Positions 62,609 through 64,000 of a stretch of 64,000 nucleotides of DNA are shown in pieces. The notes beneath the pieces are model-generated. The model was not told the origin of the DNA. It saw only the letters and a list, made by a program, of their open reading frames with translations, and ran no database searches. The position numbers and the translations under genes were made by a program. Positions within the stretch are counted from its first letter, which is position 1, and each line of letters starts with the position of its first letter. The stretch comes from Pseudonocardia acidicola (lineage in GTDB: Bacteria; Actinomycetota; Actinomycetes; Mycobacteriales; Pseudonocardiaceae). The stretch is from positions 1-64,000 of the forward strand of contig NZ_JAAXLA010000007.1 of NCBI RefSeq assembly GCF_012911935.1. Reading direction: 5' to 3'.

Positions 62609-63612
62609 CCGGTTCGCTCCTTGGTCCCGTCGTGGTTGATCCGCACGTACGCCCGCTTGAGGGTGCGGGCCTGCAGCGTCATGTCGGCGGTGCCGACACC
62701 GGGCAGCGCGCCGACGACGTCGGTCATGTAGTGGTAGAGGTCGCCGTAGCCGGGCAGGACGCCGTGCAGGCAGAGGTTGAAGCGGCCGGTCGTCGCGCTC
62801 ACGTACTGCGTGGAGCGCACCTTCGCCAGCTGCGCGCCCACGTTCTCGAGCTCACCGGGCTCCACCACGAACCACTGCATGAACTCGACGTTCAGGCCGA
62901 GCAACGCGGTGTCGAAGAGCGTGCGGAGGCGCAGACACCCGCGGCGTACCAGCGACTCGACGCGCCGCGCCGCCGTGGACTCGCTGATGCCGACCGCGCC
63001 CGCGATCTGCGCGTAGCCGGCCCGCCCGTCGGCGGCGAGGACACGGGCGACCGCGAACTCCTGCTCGGTGAGCCGCTCCGGCTCGTGCCACTCCCGGTGC
63101 CCGGCCAGCACACCGTCGGGCCGCAGCAGGGCGACCGCTTCCGGGCCCAGCTGCCCGGTGTCCCACTCCTCCACCGCCGAGAACTTCCGCACGACCACCA
63201 TGGACTCGGTCTCCACGATGTCGTCGGGGCGCGGCAGCCCGTCCACCAGCACGGTGGTGACGTCGCGGTGGTCTGCGACCACGAACTCCGCGGCGACGTC
63301 GGCGCTTCCCGTGACGACCGTGACGAACCTGGTGGCGGGGAGTGCCGCGAGCGCCTCGGCCACGCGGTTCGCGGTGCCCGGACGGCAGCGCAGCCGCACC
63401 TGCAGCGAGATGCCCAGCCCGCAGCGCAGGTGGTCGAGCACCCCGGTGACCCGGACGACCCCCGAATCGAGCAGCTGCTGTCCGCGGCGGGCGACGGTGG
63501 ACTCGCTCGCGTCGACGGCACGGGCCACCTGCCGCCACGAGGCGCGCCCGTTGAGCTGGAGCGCAGCGACGAGGCGCCGGTCGAGCTCGTCGAGACTGAC
63601 GCTATCACTCAC
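62605..63612 (-). CDS. Double-module Lrp/AsnC-family regulator
   Basis: The 335-aa protein has two AsnC-type helix-turn-helix units (LDELDRRLVAALQLNGRAS, then LTEQEFAVARVLAADGRAG), each followed by an RAM-like ligand domain. This tandem layout is known in actinobacteria. GTG at 63612 is the best start by homology; the binding site before it is weak. TTGACA lies at 63642-63647 (minus strand). It overlaps the deacetylase start by 4 bp and probably regulates the operon in which it is first. Confidence 0.85.
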   Translation of the reverse strand: MSDSVSLDELDRRLVAALQLNGRASWRQVARAVDASESTVARRGQQLLDSGVVRVTGVLDHLRCGLGISLQVRLRCRPGTANRVAEALAALPATRFVTVVTGSADVAAEFVVADHRDVTTVLVDGLPRPDDIVETESMVVVRKFSAVEEWDTGQLGPEAVALLRPDGVLAGHREWHEPERLTEQEFAVARVLAADGRAGYAQIAGAVGISESTAARRVESLVRRGCLRLRTLFDTALLGLNVEFMQWFVVEPGELENVGAQLAKVRSTQYVSATTGRFNLCLHGVLPGYGDLYHYMTDVVGALPGVGTADMTLQARTLKRAYVRINHDGTKERTG

Positions 63613-63817
63613 ATCTTCACTGTGGATGACGGAAACATGCGTGTCAACGAGAAGCTGTGACGATAAGAAGCACATCTGCGCGAGGAGGGACTTTTGACCG
63701 TCGCCCCGACCGGTTCGTGCGCCGTGGCGAGCGGACATGCAGGACCGCTCTGGGACTCTCGTGACCCCACGGGCCGGCAAGGTGTCACGTCGGCCCGTAG
63801 GCGGGTAGATCACGTGA

Positions 63818-64000
63818 ATGACGCCGGGCCGCCCGGGCGCAACGACGTCACAGGCCTCGTCGGTTCAGCCCGGCAGCCGGTGGGACCGCTCGGATACCAC
63901 CCCGCCGCCAACTGGCTCGGCCACGCCCTCCACTCGGCGCTGCCTGCGCCGGATCGCCACCCTGACCGCGGTCGGGCCGGCGGTCGAGATCGGCGACCGG
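63818..64000 (+). CDS. Possible start of a further gene, cut by the window end
   Basis: From ATG at 63818 a frame stays open to the end of the window and gives a Ser/Thr/Pro-rich start then RRCLRRIATLTAVGPAVEIGD, faintly like the first membrane-adjacent segment of MFS carriers. The ribosome binding site is poor and another frame (GTG at 63814) is also open. The rest of 63613-63817 shows nothing I recognise. Confidence 0.2.
   Translation, partial: MTPGRPGATTSQASSVQPGSRWDRSDTTPPPTGSATPSTRRCLRRIATLTAVGPAVEIGDR

Noticed and set aside
1..64000. Insertion sequences, integrases, tRNA genes and CRISPR arrays
   Set aside because: I saw no transposase-like protein, no repeat-spacer pattern and no cloverleaf sequence; a tRNA scan would be needed to exclude a missed tRNA.

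Overview
The window is about 70% GC with dense gene packing, frequent GTG starts and 4-bp ATGA/GTGA stop-start overlaps. It carries FCD-type GntR regulators, MHS and APC transporters and a mycofactocin-type short-chain dehydrogenase. This points to an actinobacterium of the Pseudonocardia/Amycolatopsis kind; the genus is inferred, not shown. Nearly every gene is catabolic, transport or regulatory, so this looks like an accessory degradation region. I saw no rRNA, tRNA, CRISPR array, phage gene, transposase or insertion sequence.

Region A (1-17690). A FAD monooxygenase, a Rid protein and a broken HIT-like gene read rightward. A long leftward set reads, in transcription order: amidohydrolase, APC permease, second FAD monooxygenase, SCP2-like protein, a molybdenum hydroxylase (large, FAD and FeS subunits), CoxD-like AAA+ ATPase, CoxE-like VWA protein and a second Rid protein. 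A STAND ATPase regulator with a C-terminal SARP-type domain, and a divergent alpha/beta hydrolase, close the region. A shared promoter module (TTGCATGCA, then TTAACG-N5-CTCACG) lies before the first monooxygenase and before the hydrolase.

Region B (17691-41122). A GntR regulator is followed by a leftward four-gene NMT1/SsuA-type ABC importer. A single-direction run of 14 genes (23609-41122) comes next: flavoprotein dehydrogenase, MHS symporter, molybdenum hydroxylase 2 (L-S-M) plus a CoxG fusion, molybdenum hydroxylase 3 (M-L-S), two tandem PuuE/imidase-like deacetylases, an asparaginase-like amidohydrolase, an acyl-CoA ligase and a quinone oxidoreductase-like protein. GTATAC-type half-sites on a 10-bp period occur at all three promoter regions, which suggests one regulon. 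My working hypothesis is oxidation of an N-heterocycle or lactam to an imide, hydrolysis by imidase and half-amidase, then CoA activation.

Region C (41123-51902). A leftward run from a CitE-like lyase through an MFS carrier, MaoC hydratase, CaiB CoA-transferase, acyl-CoA dehydrogenase, AtzG-AtzE-like amidase, MmgE/PrpD protein and LLM monooxygenase is divergent from a GntR gene. It ends in a RutA-like remnant. CaiB, MaoC, CitE and the acyl-CoA dehydrogenase suggest cleavage of a branched C4-C5 dicarboxylate as its CoA ester. A 16-bp motif overlaps the predicted -10 of three leftward promoters here and in region D.

Region D (51903-64000). A dienelactone hydrolase-like gene is followed by a hydantoinase/oxoprolinase pair (HyuA, HyuB), a GntR regulator and a mycofactocin-type SDR. 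A tightly overlapped leftward operon then carries a double Lrp regulator, a PuuE-like deacetylase, an MHS transporter, a 72-aa ketopantoate-reductase-like fragment and an M20 amidohydrolase. The window ends in what may be the start of another gene.
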